The notes under the pieces are model-generated. The model did not search any database and was not told where the DNA came from. It worked only from the letters and a program-made list of their open reading frames with translations. Positions 20,969 through 30,961 of a DNA stretch of 64,000 nucleotides are shown here, in pieces (positions within the stretch are counted from its first letter, which is position 1; every line of letters starts with the position of its first letter). The DNA is from Chalciporus piperatus. Taxonomy: Eukaryota; Basidiomycota; Agaricomycetes; Boletales; Boletaceae. Location: the NCBI GenBank assembly GCA_038093975.1, contig JBBPTG010000065.1:1-64000 (forward strand), in the 5' to 3' direction. Both the position numbers and the translations under genes were made by a program.

Positions 20969-23515
20969 GTATCATCTGTCAGCGATCTGGTCATCGCTTC
21001 TCGGACTGCAAGGAGGAGACATCAGCGAAAGGCAAACCAACGTTTGCTAAAGTCCTCGACGGACATCTCGTTCGCCGATCCAACTCCTCCCCTCTCTGTA
21101 TCACCTTCAACCTCAATAACGTTCGCAAGGTCTGTAAACAATCTCACGCTGCCACTCATCACGCATGCTCCTTCTGCGGAGATACTCTCCACGGAGCCCT
21201 CTCTCGTCTCTGCATTCAATCACGCTCTCGTTTCATCATGCACTGCAATCGCCTCCCATTCGTTTTCACTCTGGTTCCCAGCTGTATCATTTTCATTTCC
21301 ACTTTTTTCCCACGTATACTGTGATAATCTTCACGTTACTGTTTCTCCATACGACGCCGATTCAGACTTCGCGCGCATAATCACACCGTACTCAGCTGAC
21401 GCATTTCAATCCTTTTTACTAAAAGCCAACATTTTGCACGAGTTCCCGGAACTTTCTTTCAAGCTTCGTCACGGCTTCCGTTTAGGAAAATTCAAGCCTC
21501 TCATTCGTACTTACGCCCCAGATAACTTGCCTGGCGCTTATCAATATCATGCAGTGATTGCCGAGTATATTCAGGGCGAGCTCGAAGTCAATCGCTTTTC
21601 CGGGCCTTTTTCAAAAGAGCAACTCGAGGCCAAGATCGGCCCCTTCCGCTCATCACCTCTGCAAGTCGCCATCAAGAAAGGGATTGACGGCGCTCCTGAT
21701 AAATTCAGAGTCTGTCGTCACCTCTCTTATCAAGGGAACATGAAATACTCCGTTAACGACGAGATCGACGCAAAGGAGTATCCCACAGAATGGGGTACAG
21801 CCGAAGAATTTGCCGAGATCGTATGTCATTTCATCACTTTTCATTTCACGTTTGACCTAAGCGAATGCTTTCGCGTCGTTGGTGGAAGGGTCCTACCCTT
21901 CCCCAATGCATGCTGGAAGGCACGCTTTTCTCTTATGTGGAACCTTTCTACTCGCCAAGTTCCCAATTCATTCTCACTCTTCATTTCTCTCCAGATCCGT
22001 CACGCTCCACCAGGCGCCCAGGCGGCCTCACTTGACATCGAAGCCGCTTACCGCACCGTGCCCTGTGCACCCGACCATAAGCGATATATCGTCATCTTCT
22101 TCGATGGTCGATTTTATCTCGATCATAACGTTCCATTCGGCATCGCGTCTGCCGCCGGCCTCCAAGGAGAAATCGCAGGTGCTGTTCTCCGCATCTGGGG
22201 CTCACTCGGTGTCGGCCCAGTCAAGAAATGGGTAGACGATATCTCTCCTTTCCGTTTTCCCACCCCCAACGGCCAATATCTCGGTATATCACGAGGCGAA
22301 GTATATCGCTACGACTATGATCTCACACGGGCTAAACAACTCATCGCTCCCCTCGGTGTTCCTTGGCACCGAGAAAAAGGCCAACCATTCGCCGATACAG
22401 TCGAATATCTCGGTTTCCTTTGGGACATTCCTTATCGATCTGTCCGTCTTACGTCTGCCAAACGCAGGAAATACGTCGTTCGCTTATCGGCTTTCCTCGC
22501 GACCTTTGAACATCAACGCGTTCCCAAAAACGAGGGCGAAAGCGTCGCAGGTTACCTCAACCACTGCACCTTCGTATTTCCTTCAGGACGTTCGTACCTA
22601 GCTAATATATACGCATGGTTATCCACCTTCCCTGACGAGCACTCGCATCGCTTCATGTCCCGTTCTCTCATCTCCGATTTGAAATGGTGGCTCAACTCTC
22701 TTCAAAACAATCACGCACCTCGTTCGCTTAACCCTAAACCCATTACCCGAGATTACGATATCTGGGTCGACGCCTCTTCCGGCTATGGCATAGGCCTACT
22801 TTGGAAGGAAGAGTGGTTCGATTGGAGAACACAATCAAACTGGCGAGGCTCTCCGGGAGAGGGACACGACATCGGATGGCTCGAGGCAGTGGCCATTGAA
22901 TTGGCCATTCATCTTCTCGTGCTGCGTGGAATACACGACGCCGATGTTCTTATCCGAAGCGATAATGAAGGCGCAATTCAAGCCTTCCAGAAAGGGCGCA
23001 GTCGCAATCACATGGTAAACGCGTGCATCAGACGTTCCGATGCAATCCTTGCCAAGCACAACCTCTCCATCTCGCTTATATACGTACCTTCCGAGACAAA
23101 TCGGGCGGACCCCATCTCACGGGGCATTCTTCCTCACCACTCTCTTCGCCTCAAAACTCCTCCTACCTTACCCAGCGATATTTCCATCTGGTTGTTCACC
23201 ATGCCAGACGATCCTCCCAACGCCTACGATGAGCTAATGGTAGGCGTCGACATTCATGCGGCAGCGGCAGATTTCTGGGCCAACGCCGCCAGACACTCTG
23301 ACGCCACGCGTTCGGCAGTAGCTGCCTCTCTGCAAGCCTCTCGGCCTCGTACCCCCAGAGCGCCAAAAGCCACCACGCGCATCTCCCCTTCTCTTCATCG
23401 ACCTCATGTTCTTGCCAGCGATCGTCTACTACGTTGGACCACTCCCGCCGGTCAGGAATGGCAAAAAGACCTTGAGGAAAAATTCCCGGACTCCGTCGTT
23501 TTCAAACTATTTCAG
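20968..23515 (+). CDS. Zinc knuckle, reverse transcriptase and RNase H of the retrotransposon
   Basis: After the knuckle, an intron at 21314-21365 (GTATAC...TTCAG) moves the frame exactly into the RT frame (ITPYSADAFQSF). LRHGFRLGKF and KFRVCRHLS are typical of DIRS-type RT. An intron at 21821-21994 (174 nt, a multiple of three) interrupts the fingers region, leading into PPGAQAASLDIEAAYR. The active site is VKKWVDDISPF. RNase H has DIWVDASSGYGIG, WLEAVAIELAI, IRSDNEGAIQAF and NRADPISRG. The open frame continues uninterrupted to 23599 if the last intron is retained. It acts in element replication. Confidence 0.75.
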
Positions 23516-23564
23516 GTCTTTTACCTCTCTTACTCACCACATCATCCTTCTCAAACCATCTCAG

Positions 23565-24578
23565 GTCATGATTCGCTCCTTGGACCAAGATACCCGTAGC
23601 AACTACGGAGCTGGTCTCCTACGATTCACTCAATTTTGTGATCAGATCAAGATCGTCGAATCCGAAAGGATGCCAGCCTCGCAGGAACTCATTGCGGCCT
23701 TCTCAGCAGCTCACGCAGGTCTCATTTCTGACAAGACACTCAACAATTGGCTTGCAGGCTTACACTTCTGGCATTTAGTCAACGGTTCTGTTTGGCATGG
23801 CGCGGACATGCTTCGTTCGGTCCGCAGAGGCCTAGCAAAAATGGTTCCGCCATCCTCACGACGGGCCAAGCGTCCTCCAGTTACCATCGAAGCGCTCACA
23901 ATCCTCACTGAATTTCTCGATCCATCTGATCCACTTGACGTCTCAGTCTCCGCGGTCGCGCGGGTGGCCTTCTGGTCCTGCTGCAGACTAGGGGAGCTTC
24001 TTCCACGATCAATCACCGACTTTCGCCCTGACAAACACGTCTCACGCTCCATCCTACCTCTAACACTCAGCTCGCTTTCCGACTCCACCAGCTTTACCAC
24101 GTTCCATATCCCATGGTCCAAAACCACTCAGGAACGAGGTGCTGACATTTCAGTCACCTCACGGTCACATCGCACGGATCCCATCGACGCACTTCTTGCA
24201 CATCAAGCCATCAACGCCAACATTCCTGATCACTCCCCACTTTTCTCATATCGAACGAATTCCGGTTGGTCACCGCTCACAAAAACCATCTTCTCCGCGC
24301 GCTGTAACGAGATATGGTCACAGCATGGTTATCCGAACATGCCGGGTCATGCTTTTCGTATCGGGGGAACCACAGAACTTTTGCTACAAGGAGTGAACCC
24401 AGACATCATCGCTGTTCAGGGCAGATGGTCCTCCCGAGCCTTCTTGGACTATTGGCGTCGCATTGAAACAGTTCTTCCTCTATTTATCTCCTCCTCAGTT
24501 GATACTGCCCGTCTACAGGACATAGATTCCGTTATCTCAGACTACGTTCGTCGACACGGGCTTGGTCCCTCTCAGTAG
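23565..24578 (+). CDS. Tyrosine recombinase of the retrotransposon
   Basis: The coding block begins VMIRSLDQDTRSNYGAGLLR right after a predicted 49-nt intron (23516-23564) that joins it in phase to the RT/RNase H frame. The N-terminal SAM-like core-binding part is followed by the catalytic part: FWSCCRLGELL (first Arg), GHAFRIGGTTELL (HxxR), GRWSSRAFLDYWR (Trp and nucleophile Tyr). The stop is TAG 24576-24578. It integrates the circular DNA form of the element by strand exchange. All expected catalytic residues are present. Confidence 0.85.
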   Translation, partial: VMIRSLDQDTRSNYGAGLLRFTQFCDQIKIVESERMPASQELIAAFSAAHAGLISDKTLNNWLAGLHFWHLVNGSVWHGADMLRSVRRGLAKMVPPSSRRAKRPPVTIEALTILTEFLDPSDPLDVSVSAVARVAFWSCCRLGELLPRSITDFRPDKHVSRSILPLTLSSLSDSTSFTTFHIPWSKTTQERGADISVTSRSHRTDPIDALLAHQAINANIPDHSPLFSYRTNSGWSPLTKTIFSARCNEIWSQHGYPNMPGHAFRIGGTTELLLQGVNPDIIAVQGRWSSRAFLDYWRRIETVLPLFISSSVDTARLQDIDSVISDYVRRHGLGPSQ

Positions 24579-26944
24579 CTCTGTTCCATACGGATATTTT
24601 TCTCCCGCTGGACTATTTCATTCTTGTTCTCATCCCCATTTCGTGTGACAGCGCATCTTCGGTGTGTGTCTAGGCCGCAGGCCGGTCCCTAGGTTGTAAG
24701 CTGCGCTTTGAGATGGTCCCTTCGTGCCCGTCCTTCCGTCCCGTTTGTGGTTCGGTTTCTGCGGCATAATCCGGTCCTCCCAAGCGCTCAGAAGGTCTGT
24801 CTTCTCCCTCGCGGCTCTGACCCCTATCTTCGACTTTGTTCTGGGTCTGTCGCTTCCCAGGTCACGTGACCTCGCCCTGGCGGGCGACAGCCCGCCGGAC
24901 CGACCTTCCCACACACCCACAAGATCTAGCATGAAGATCTTCGTGAACGTCACGCTATCACACGCTCCCAGAATTGTCTGCTCTCCATAGTGTTGTTATT
25001 GTTCGTAGTCAACTCTCAATAACATCTCGCTTTCTTCTCCTCTCGACTGAGCACACTCACACGAAGGTGAACAACTTTCGTTGGCCACCGGTCACCGGCT
25101 AAGGATGTAAGGCCGGAGATCGAAGCTGCCGGACCCAAGCACTGCTCCAACCCCCTATTGAACGGAGTCATTTCCTACATTGCTTGAACGAACTAACATG
25201 GACCCACAACAGGTAATTTTGCTTCGACGCTGCTATCAACATACCGGTCACTGAACAAGATACAGAGCCTCTATTTTTCAGTTAACTGATACAAGGAATT
25301 AACGAGTTATTTCAGCTCACGGTTCGTTTCCAACGTACGATACCCTCACGCGCGTACGCGCTTGCCAACGCTCGCGATTCAACGAAGCTCGCTCGAGTCA
25401 ACTGTCGAACGCCGCATTCAAGATCAATATCTAACGATCTAACGACTGCTCACATATCTCATTCGCATCCTCTCTTTTCCTCAGCTTTCGACGTTCGAAT
25501 TCTTGTTCCATAACGACTTGTCGATCAGCACTGTTTTACGATTTAGTATTGCATACCGACTCTTTTTATTGGTTCATGCCTTGCAATTACGTTCACGACC
25601 TATCTGCCTAGCGACCGCTACGCCAGCCGACGCAAATACTACTCTCACCAGTCCAGTTGCGCCATGGCCAACTGGGCCTTGCTCCTGTGCCCCTCGCACG
25701 GAAGCCAACCATCAACAGAGAGCATCCCCGGAGGCGTTTCGTTCCCAGGAAGTCAAAACTCACGCTCCTCGGGCTAAAACGCGGGAGCAAGACCTCTCGG
25801 ACGTGGTACGACGCGTTGGAGGCGCCTCCGTAAAGAACGGAACCCATGGCATGGCTTCGAGATATATGCCGATGCCGCTAATGACTCCGATACTGGAGAA
25901 ATTTTAATGGCGAAGAAGTCGCGGGCGGCTTTGGATGGGATGCAGTGGGGAAGGTTGAGCGAGGTGACGAACGTCTTCACTGAAGGCGAGCATCCCAGGC
26001 ATTGGTTTGCCTTCCACCATGGGCCTGCCTTCATCTCGTAGCGGATCAACGGCGTCTTCAGTCGTGGCCGCCAACACCATGGGTCACCGACTTTCTGTAG
26101 ATTCAGTGGCTGTGTTGGGATGTGGCATACTCGCGTCCTCAGGCAGTTCTGCCGCGGCTTCTGTTCACTGGGATGAGGTTCAGACCCCTTTGACTACGCC
26201 TCCCTTGCGAGTTTGCGTGGGAGGCCAGTCTCAAAAAATTCTCTGTCTCGATGTCAACGACGGTCGATGATACTTTCTCATTCATCCGCCGCCAACCCCG
26301 CCATTACCGAGTTGGTAGCGATGCATCCAGCCTTTACTGTCGGCTATCGCGGGTTCGCCGGGCCGTACAGCCGTAATGACCGTCGTCGCGAGTCAAGCAT
26401 TTCATTTATCTCCCCTCTTCTATAACCGCAGTTTCGGTGTGTTTAGGAAGGTTTAGGGGATAAGATGGTCCACTCGGCATTGGATCAGGGCATGCATCTG
26501 ACGGCGATATCTGCCTCCCCTCCAGGGATTCTGGCTGGCAATTCGGAGCCTTTCGGACGATTGCCTTTCGTCATACAACTCCATCATGGACACCGGTGAT
26601 GAACCTCAGAAAACTCTTCCTGAGGACTCGCTATTTGATAAGACAGGTCAGCGGCCTCCTCGGATTCGATGTTCTTTGAACACCGCTCGGACACTGCGTG
26701 AGATTATGACAAGCTTCCTCGCTATCGACCAATCTCCGGTATTAGCATCCAGAGCGTTCATAGTCCGCCAAAGGAAGATGATACGATGATTTCGGTAAGT
26801 CATATATTACCGTTTTCGTTCAGACTTGTCTCATCAAACAACAGATGTTGGGCGGTGGTCATGTCAAACGTTGGTCGGTCACGTCGATGATTGGATCCTC
26901 ACCGTGCATCCACGTCGAACGACGGAAGAATATCGTGGCAAATT
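24579..26944. other. Retrotransposon 3' flank and decayed sequence
   Basis: From 24579 to about 24930 lies probable element 3' non-coding DNA with a GGCGGGC/GCCCGCC hairpin near 24880-24900 and a CACGTG palindrome. Beyond it, 25500-26800 has several open frames without family motifs. One stretch on the plus strand (25856-26041, including MAKKSRAALDGMQWG) looks protein-like but is unassigned. Nothing here supports an intact gene. Confidence 0.4.
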
Positions 26945-27155
26945 CTCCGGTAGGCATTATGTTCATCGCCACTTCGATGAGTTTGGGGGCGTTTATCTCG
27001 TACTGAACGTGTCGTCTCGACAGACACGCGGACAATGCACATTATCGTAATATCGTCTTCCCTTTTAGTAGGGGCGCAAGTTCGAACAAACGTCCATTCT
27101 AACTTTCGGCTGACCAGTCAATTCGCTTCTTCGAGTCGGTAAGTAATTGTCGAGC
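26945..27155 (+). pseudogene. Thioesterase gene fragment, block 1
   Basis: This stretch matches the minus strand of the thioesterase gene at about 18897-19086. It starts exactly at the 3' end of the large exon (CCGGTAGG), continues through the intron, the HVNNAHY exon (here with changes), the next intron and the RFFESV exon with its GTAAGTA donor. It carries many substitutions and small insertions and lacks the rest of the gene. The partner piece lies at 30452-30765 in the opposite orientation. Confidence 0.8.
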
Positions 27156-27157
27156 AG

Positions 27158-27412
27158 TCATTTTTCCATGAATGGCTTGTAGGATTCGTAATCAGAAAGC
27201 GGGACGTAAGCCCGGAAATCCTCCACCAGCACTGTGTCCGCATCAATGCCATGGGTCAAACTTACGACGTCGGGAAAGCTAGCAAGGGAGGATGTCTCAG
27301 AAGCATACTGGGTGTTGAGGTTGTCCCGAACAATGCGAAGGAGAAGATTGGTCCGTTCAACCAGGGATGTTCGCAACTCTGCAGGGGACTCTGGGAGGGA
27401 CTCGGACTTCAA
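27158..27412 (-). pseudogene. N-terminal fragment of a GH3-like (acyl-adenylate) protein
   Basis: The minus-strand peptide contains LLLRIVRDNLNTQYASE, then DFRAYVPLSDYESYKPFMEK, which is the N-terminal signature of GH3 auxin-responsive-type proteins found in fungi. It stops right after this block, where the thioesterase fragment begins, and the rest of a roughly 500-600 aa protein is missing. Assignment rests on one motif, so confidence is moderate. Confidence 0.55.
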
Positions 27413-27665
27413 TCATGGCGAGGACACAGGAAACAGCATGTCTCTTGATCCAAAAGATATTTATTCGTTTCGGCGTGCTGGGGACCCATCATCGGAAATT
27501 CATTATGAGGTATCTTGATCGTTCGATGCGGTTGGATTCGACGACCTTACTGCGCAAGAATAGCAGATAGCTATAGTCGGGAAACTCGTGCACACTCAAA
27601 CGTGTGATACGAGATGTAGCGCCTAATGTACAACCAGTGCTTCAAGCAAGATAACGGTAATACCC

Positions 27666-29381
27666 TCAGATATCAATACCAGGTGCATCAACTTCAGACT
27701 GTGAGTGATAAATACCGTGGAATCCAAATGCGACAACACACTCCATGCTCGCCCTCCCCACCTCCTTCATACTCTTTGCATCCAGGATCAACAAATAACT
27801 CTTCTCTGCGAACCCATCGAGTACGATGCTCAGCAACACGCCGTCGTCCTCCGACGTACCGCTGGGGTCGGGAACGAAGATGGGCTCGCTAGGATTGTGC
27901 CCCTGCATAGACCAATACGTTGGCGTATGCATCTCCATGTCATACTTGACGATACCGTCAAAGAAAGTGCTGAGGTCGCGATCACTGAGACCGTAAATGT
28001 ACCTTGACCGCTTGGTGAGGAAACGGGGGTTGATAACAGGGAGGTCGCAAGAGTGGTTGTGTTCTGCAGTGTGCAGGGTGACAGCTTGACGTGGTTTCGA
28101 GCGGACTGCAGCGTTCACCGCCGGTAACCTCCAGCGTCGCAAGAACACGTCGCAGCTCCTGCGCTTCTCGCCCGCATAGTTGAGCGAGCCAGGCGAGGTG
28201 GACTTGAGGTTGTCATAGTAGAAGCGTTTGAGGATGTCAAGGTTGTTATAAATCGAGAGGTCAGCGATGATATCGATCTGTGACGGATCTGTGGGAGATG
28301 CCTCTTCCCAGGCGTTGATGGTGTGGAAACAGAAGAATGGGTCACATTTGTACTTGGCAACAACGCCTTTCCCATGCTTGCGGTCAACGATGTACCACAA
28401 GGCTTTCTTCGACCGATCGAAGGGGGCGAGAGCATCGATCGCGTTCAGGTCCCACAAGATCTTGGCCCCTCCCCACGAATATTGTCCGCTCCAAACACAG
28501 AGAATGAAATAGTTCTCCGTGATCAACGAAGAGTGCAAGTAAGCAGCCGGTGCATCCTTAATCGTCGCCAGGATATCTGTCTTTCCCGTGGCGGCGGATA
28601 CGCAGAAAATCTTGTAAGTCGCCTTTTTTCCAAGATCGAGGTTGTAGTTGAAGACATCGCGGGTGACTGGATCTGATTTGGCGTGAGAGGCAGAGAAGGG
28701 ACCGGTGAGTTCGGGATGGAGGACTGTCTGAGAGACAAGACCCATGGGCTCGAGTGTGGCAGGGTCAATTTCGCGGAGCTGCGAAGCATCTGTCTTGACC
28801 CAGAGAGACTGGATACCAGATGCATGACCGCCCTTCTTCCCTCCGTTCGTATCCACATCCCTGAGGCCCGGCGGGTTCACAGAGATCGTGACCCCAATGT
28901 TGCTCTCTGGTGGCGGCCCTTGCTCTGGGATGAACATAACCATGACCTTCTTGAAGAAGCTGACACAAGGGTCGCGCTTCTGGCCAAAGCTAAGATCAGT
29001 CATCTTGCCAGTCTTCTTAAGGTTCTCGATTATCGGATCGACGCTCCGACGAGAATTGTAGATAACTCGCGTGGATGAGCCGGATTGGATGATCTGGAAA
29101 CGGTGATTCTGCGAGAAACCATCGAACCAGTGGTGGATAGAAAATGTAGTGCCTTGGTCGGTCTTCACTTGGTGTCCCCCAGGACCCGTTCGGTACAGGG
29201 TACCTGAGACATAAGGTGGAATGGTTCCGGAGACCTCGAGCTCTACGGGCTCTCTCTCCTCGTGAATGACGTCAAACTGCAACATACGGCCACTGAGCGC
29301 GTCGCACGTGATCGAAGATGGTCAACTCACCCCAACGTCGTTTGGCCAGTTGTTGAACGGCTCGAGAGGCGCGTTTGTCAT
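27666..29381 (-). CDS. Carotenoid oxygenase (RPE65/CCO family)
   Basis: The model has two exons. Exon 1, 29381-29331, encodes MTNAPLEPFNNWPNDVG. A 54-nt intron (29330-29277) leads in phase 0 into FDVIHEEREPVELEVSGTIP and an uninterrupted frame to 27666. TIPPYVSGTLYRTGPGG is the family's opening motif. Probable iron-ligand histidines lie in FSASHAKSDP, AAYLHSSLI, FCFHTINAWEE and GFHGIYH near the C-terminus. The predicted 555 aa matches the family. The enzyme cleaves a C=C bond of carotenoids or stilbene-like compounds using non-haem Fe(II) and O2. No carotenoid synthesis genes are nearby. It lies inside a segment bounded by two split thioesterase pieces, so it may have been inverted with it. 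Confidence 0.88.
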
Positions 29382-30451
29382 TTTGCAAATGAGATTTGGG
29401 TGAAAGATATGAACGTCTCGTTGATGGGAATAATCCGTGATTGTGACGACGTGAAGCTTTATAGCCACGTCAAAGCAAGATTGGCTTTAATATCAGGTAG
29501 GCAAACGAAACTCGAACTTACTTAACTAGACTTAGCTTCTCAGTCGTTTCCCCCTTGAGTCTTACAATTACCGAGTCGCTTCAAGTTGGTTCCAGAACGT
29601 GTCGGAACAGAATGAACGCGGCCAAATCACCCCAAACCAGGAGCCGAATACTATACTCGTGGAGGGAAAGGAAAGTCGGTCCGTCAAGAGGACGAGCAAG
29701 ATATTAAGCCACGCACCTGCCAGTGTGTCATCAACATGCAAATGGACGTACGAAACTCGTGAACCCACTAAGTGAATGTGCTGCCGCAAGGTGAGCCTCA
29801 GGTGTGAAGCGACCTCAGGCCTCAGGCTTGAGGTGAGGTTGAGCCTCAGTTGAGGCCACCGAGCCTGCCAGGGTCAGTCTTCTAGCGTAATAGTGACATT
29901 AGACAGATCGGAAGCTGTCTTCGGGCCATTTTGCGAGCTCTGATTGGCCAATGCTTGATCGGCAACAACCCTAGCCAGCACGCTGAACTATACTAAATAG
30001 AGTAGCCAAAATCAAACCCACTCCAATGTCGTGCAAACACCAGGACGGAAACGCCAGTCAGGCTTTCTCCTCGGGGACTGCCATCAAAGCGGACGGATGT
30101 CCGATGTGGAGGTGTCAATCCCAACTTTTAGACGAAGGTATACTCTTGATGACTGCAGCTCGAATTCTTATCGACGAGGACAACTTGAAGTACTTGATGT
30201 TATCGTCACTACGAAGCGAGAGAATAGATGCAGCATAGATTTCGGCGCTGAATCCGTGAGCTTGAGTGTCTTGGTGGCGGACCCAGAAACGGAGGGTGCA
30301 GGAGATTTCAGAGGCGCCAGAGACGAAGTGAATTCTTCCTGGATGGTTTCATGGAACACGTGGTAGAAGCGAGCTTCGACTCGATGACACGCGACTTTTC
30401 TGGTGATCCATAGTCATCCACGTGCGTGTTATTGATGCGTGAGTCGAAAAC
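29382..30451. other. Intergenic with unassigned coding-like remnant
   Basis: Near 29793-29870 there is a cluster of CCTCAGGC/GCCTCAGG direct and inverted short repeats. From 30115 to 30342 the minus strand has an open frame with protein-like composition (for example RFWVRHQDTQAHGFSAEIYA). It has no start or recognised family and ends at a stop at 30115, so it is probably another gene fragment. Confidence 0.4.
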
Positions 30452-30765
30452 TGTTTCAGGAAAGCGTCGTGATGTTCCCAAACGATGCTTTGCTCCCAAC
30501 GTGATCCCACGTCCCAGTGAAATCAGCTTTGCACGCGCTTGGACGGCTACGGGTCAGAGTCGGATGGAGACTGCGAAGGGATCCAGAGAGACTGCTGTGA
30601 CTGTGACTCGAGTGCGCGCTGTTTCTGGCTAAAGCTTGGACTTGGGACTGAGTGGCTTTGAGCAGTTCTTCTGGAAGCTCGTCTGGGGAGGCGGGTCCAG
30701 TTGATCCGGGAGGACTATTTTTGTGACGAACTTTGTGTATTATGACGTCGCATTGCATTTGCGTA
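30452..30765 (-). pseudogene. Thioesterase gene fragment, block 2
   Basis: This is an imperfect copy of the large exon of the thioesterase gene (original 19085-19440) in minus orientation. It includes the PPGSTGPASPDELPEELLKA region and the Ser/His-rich segment. It ends exactly at the exon 3' end (GACGCTTTCC), beyond which homology stops. About 43 bp at the start of the exon are deleted. It complements block 1 at 26945-27155. Confidence 0.85.
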
Positions 30766-30961
30766 TTAACCACGTTCTTGAATGACGACTTCCACCTGCA
30801 GCGCAGCTAACTTTCTCACCACAGTGACTGTCAGGGTCTAATTTTAAGATTCGCGAGTCGGGCCCAAAGAACTAACACAGATCGCATGACAGAACTCTTT
30901 CTTTGACTCGGTATCTCCAGGTCGTCTGATAGACAACTTGAATCCCGAACCCACCCCCCGT

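Larger units (their letters stand above)
19892..24578 (+). mobile_element. Ngaro/DIRS-like tyrosine-recombinase retrotransposon
   Basis: Three coding blocks in order, Gag-like, RT plus RNase H, and tyrosine recombinase, define a YR retrotransposon (order DIRS). No protease or DDE integrase block is seen. The RT core has WVDD, the RNase H has the D-E-D-D set, and the recombinase has the R...HxxR...Y set. I could not find convincing split direct repeats or inverted terminal repeats by eye, so the outer limits are uncertain and the limits given are those of the coding blocks. A CACGTGACCTCG 12-mer occurs both near 19719 and near 24862. The Ngaro assignment is inferred from known basidiomycete elements of this type and not from the termini. 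The element is close to intact apart from a possible frame break near 20960. Confidence 0.82.

Noticed and set aside
23711..24127. 138-aa minus-strand ORF
   Set aside because: Antisense shadow of the tyrosine recombinase.
28683..29078. 131-aa plus-strand ORF
   Set aside because: It is antisense to the well-supported carotenoid oxygenase and has no motif of its own.
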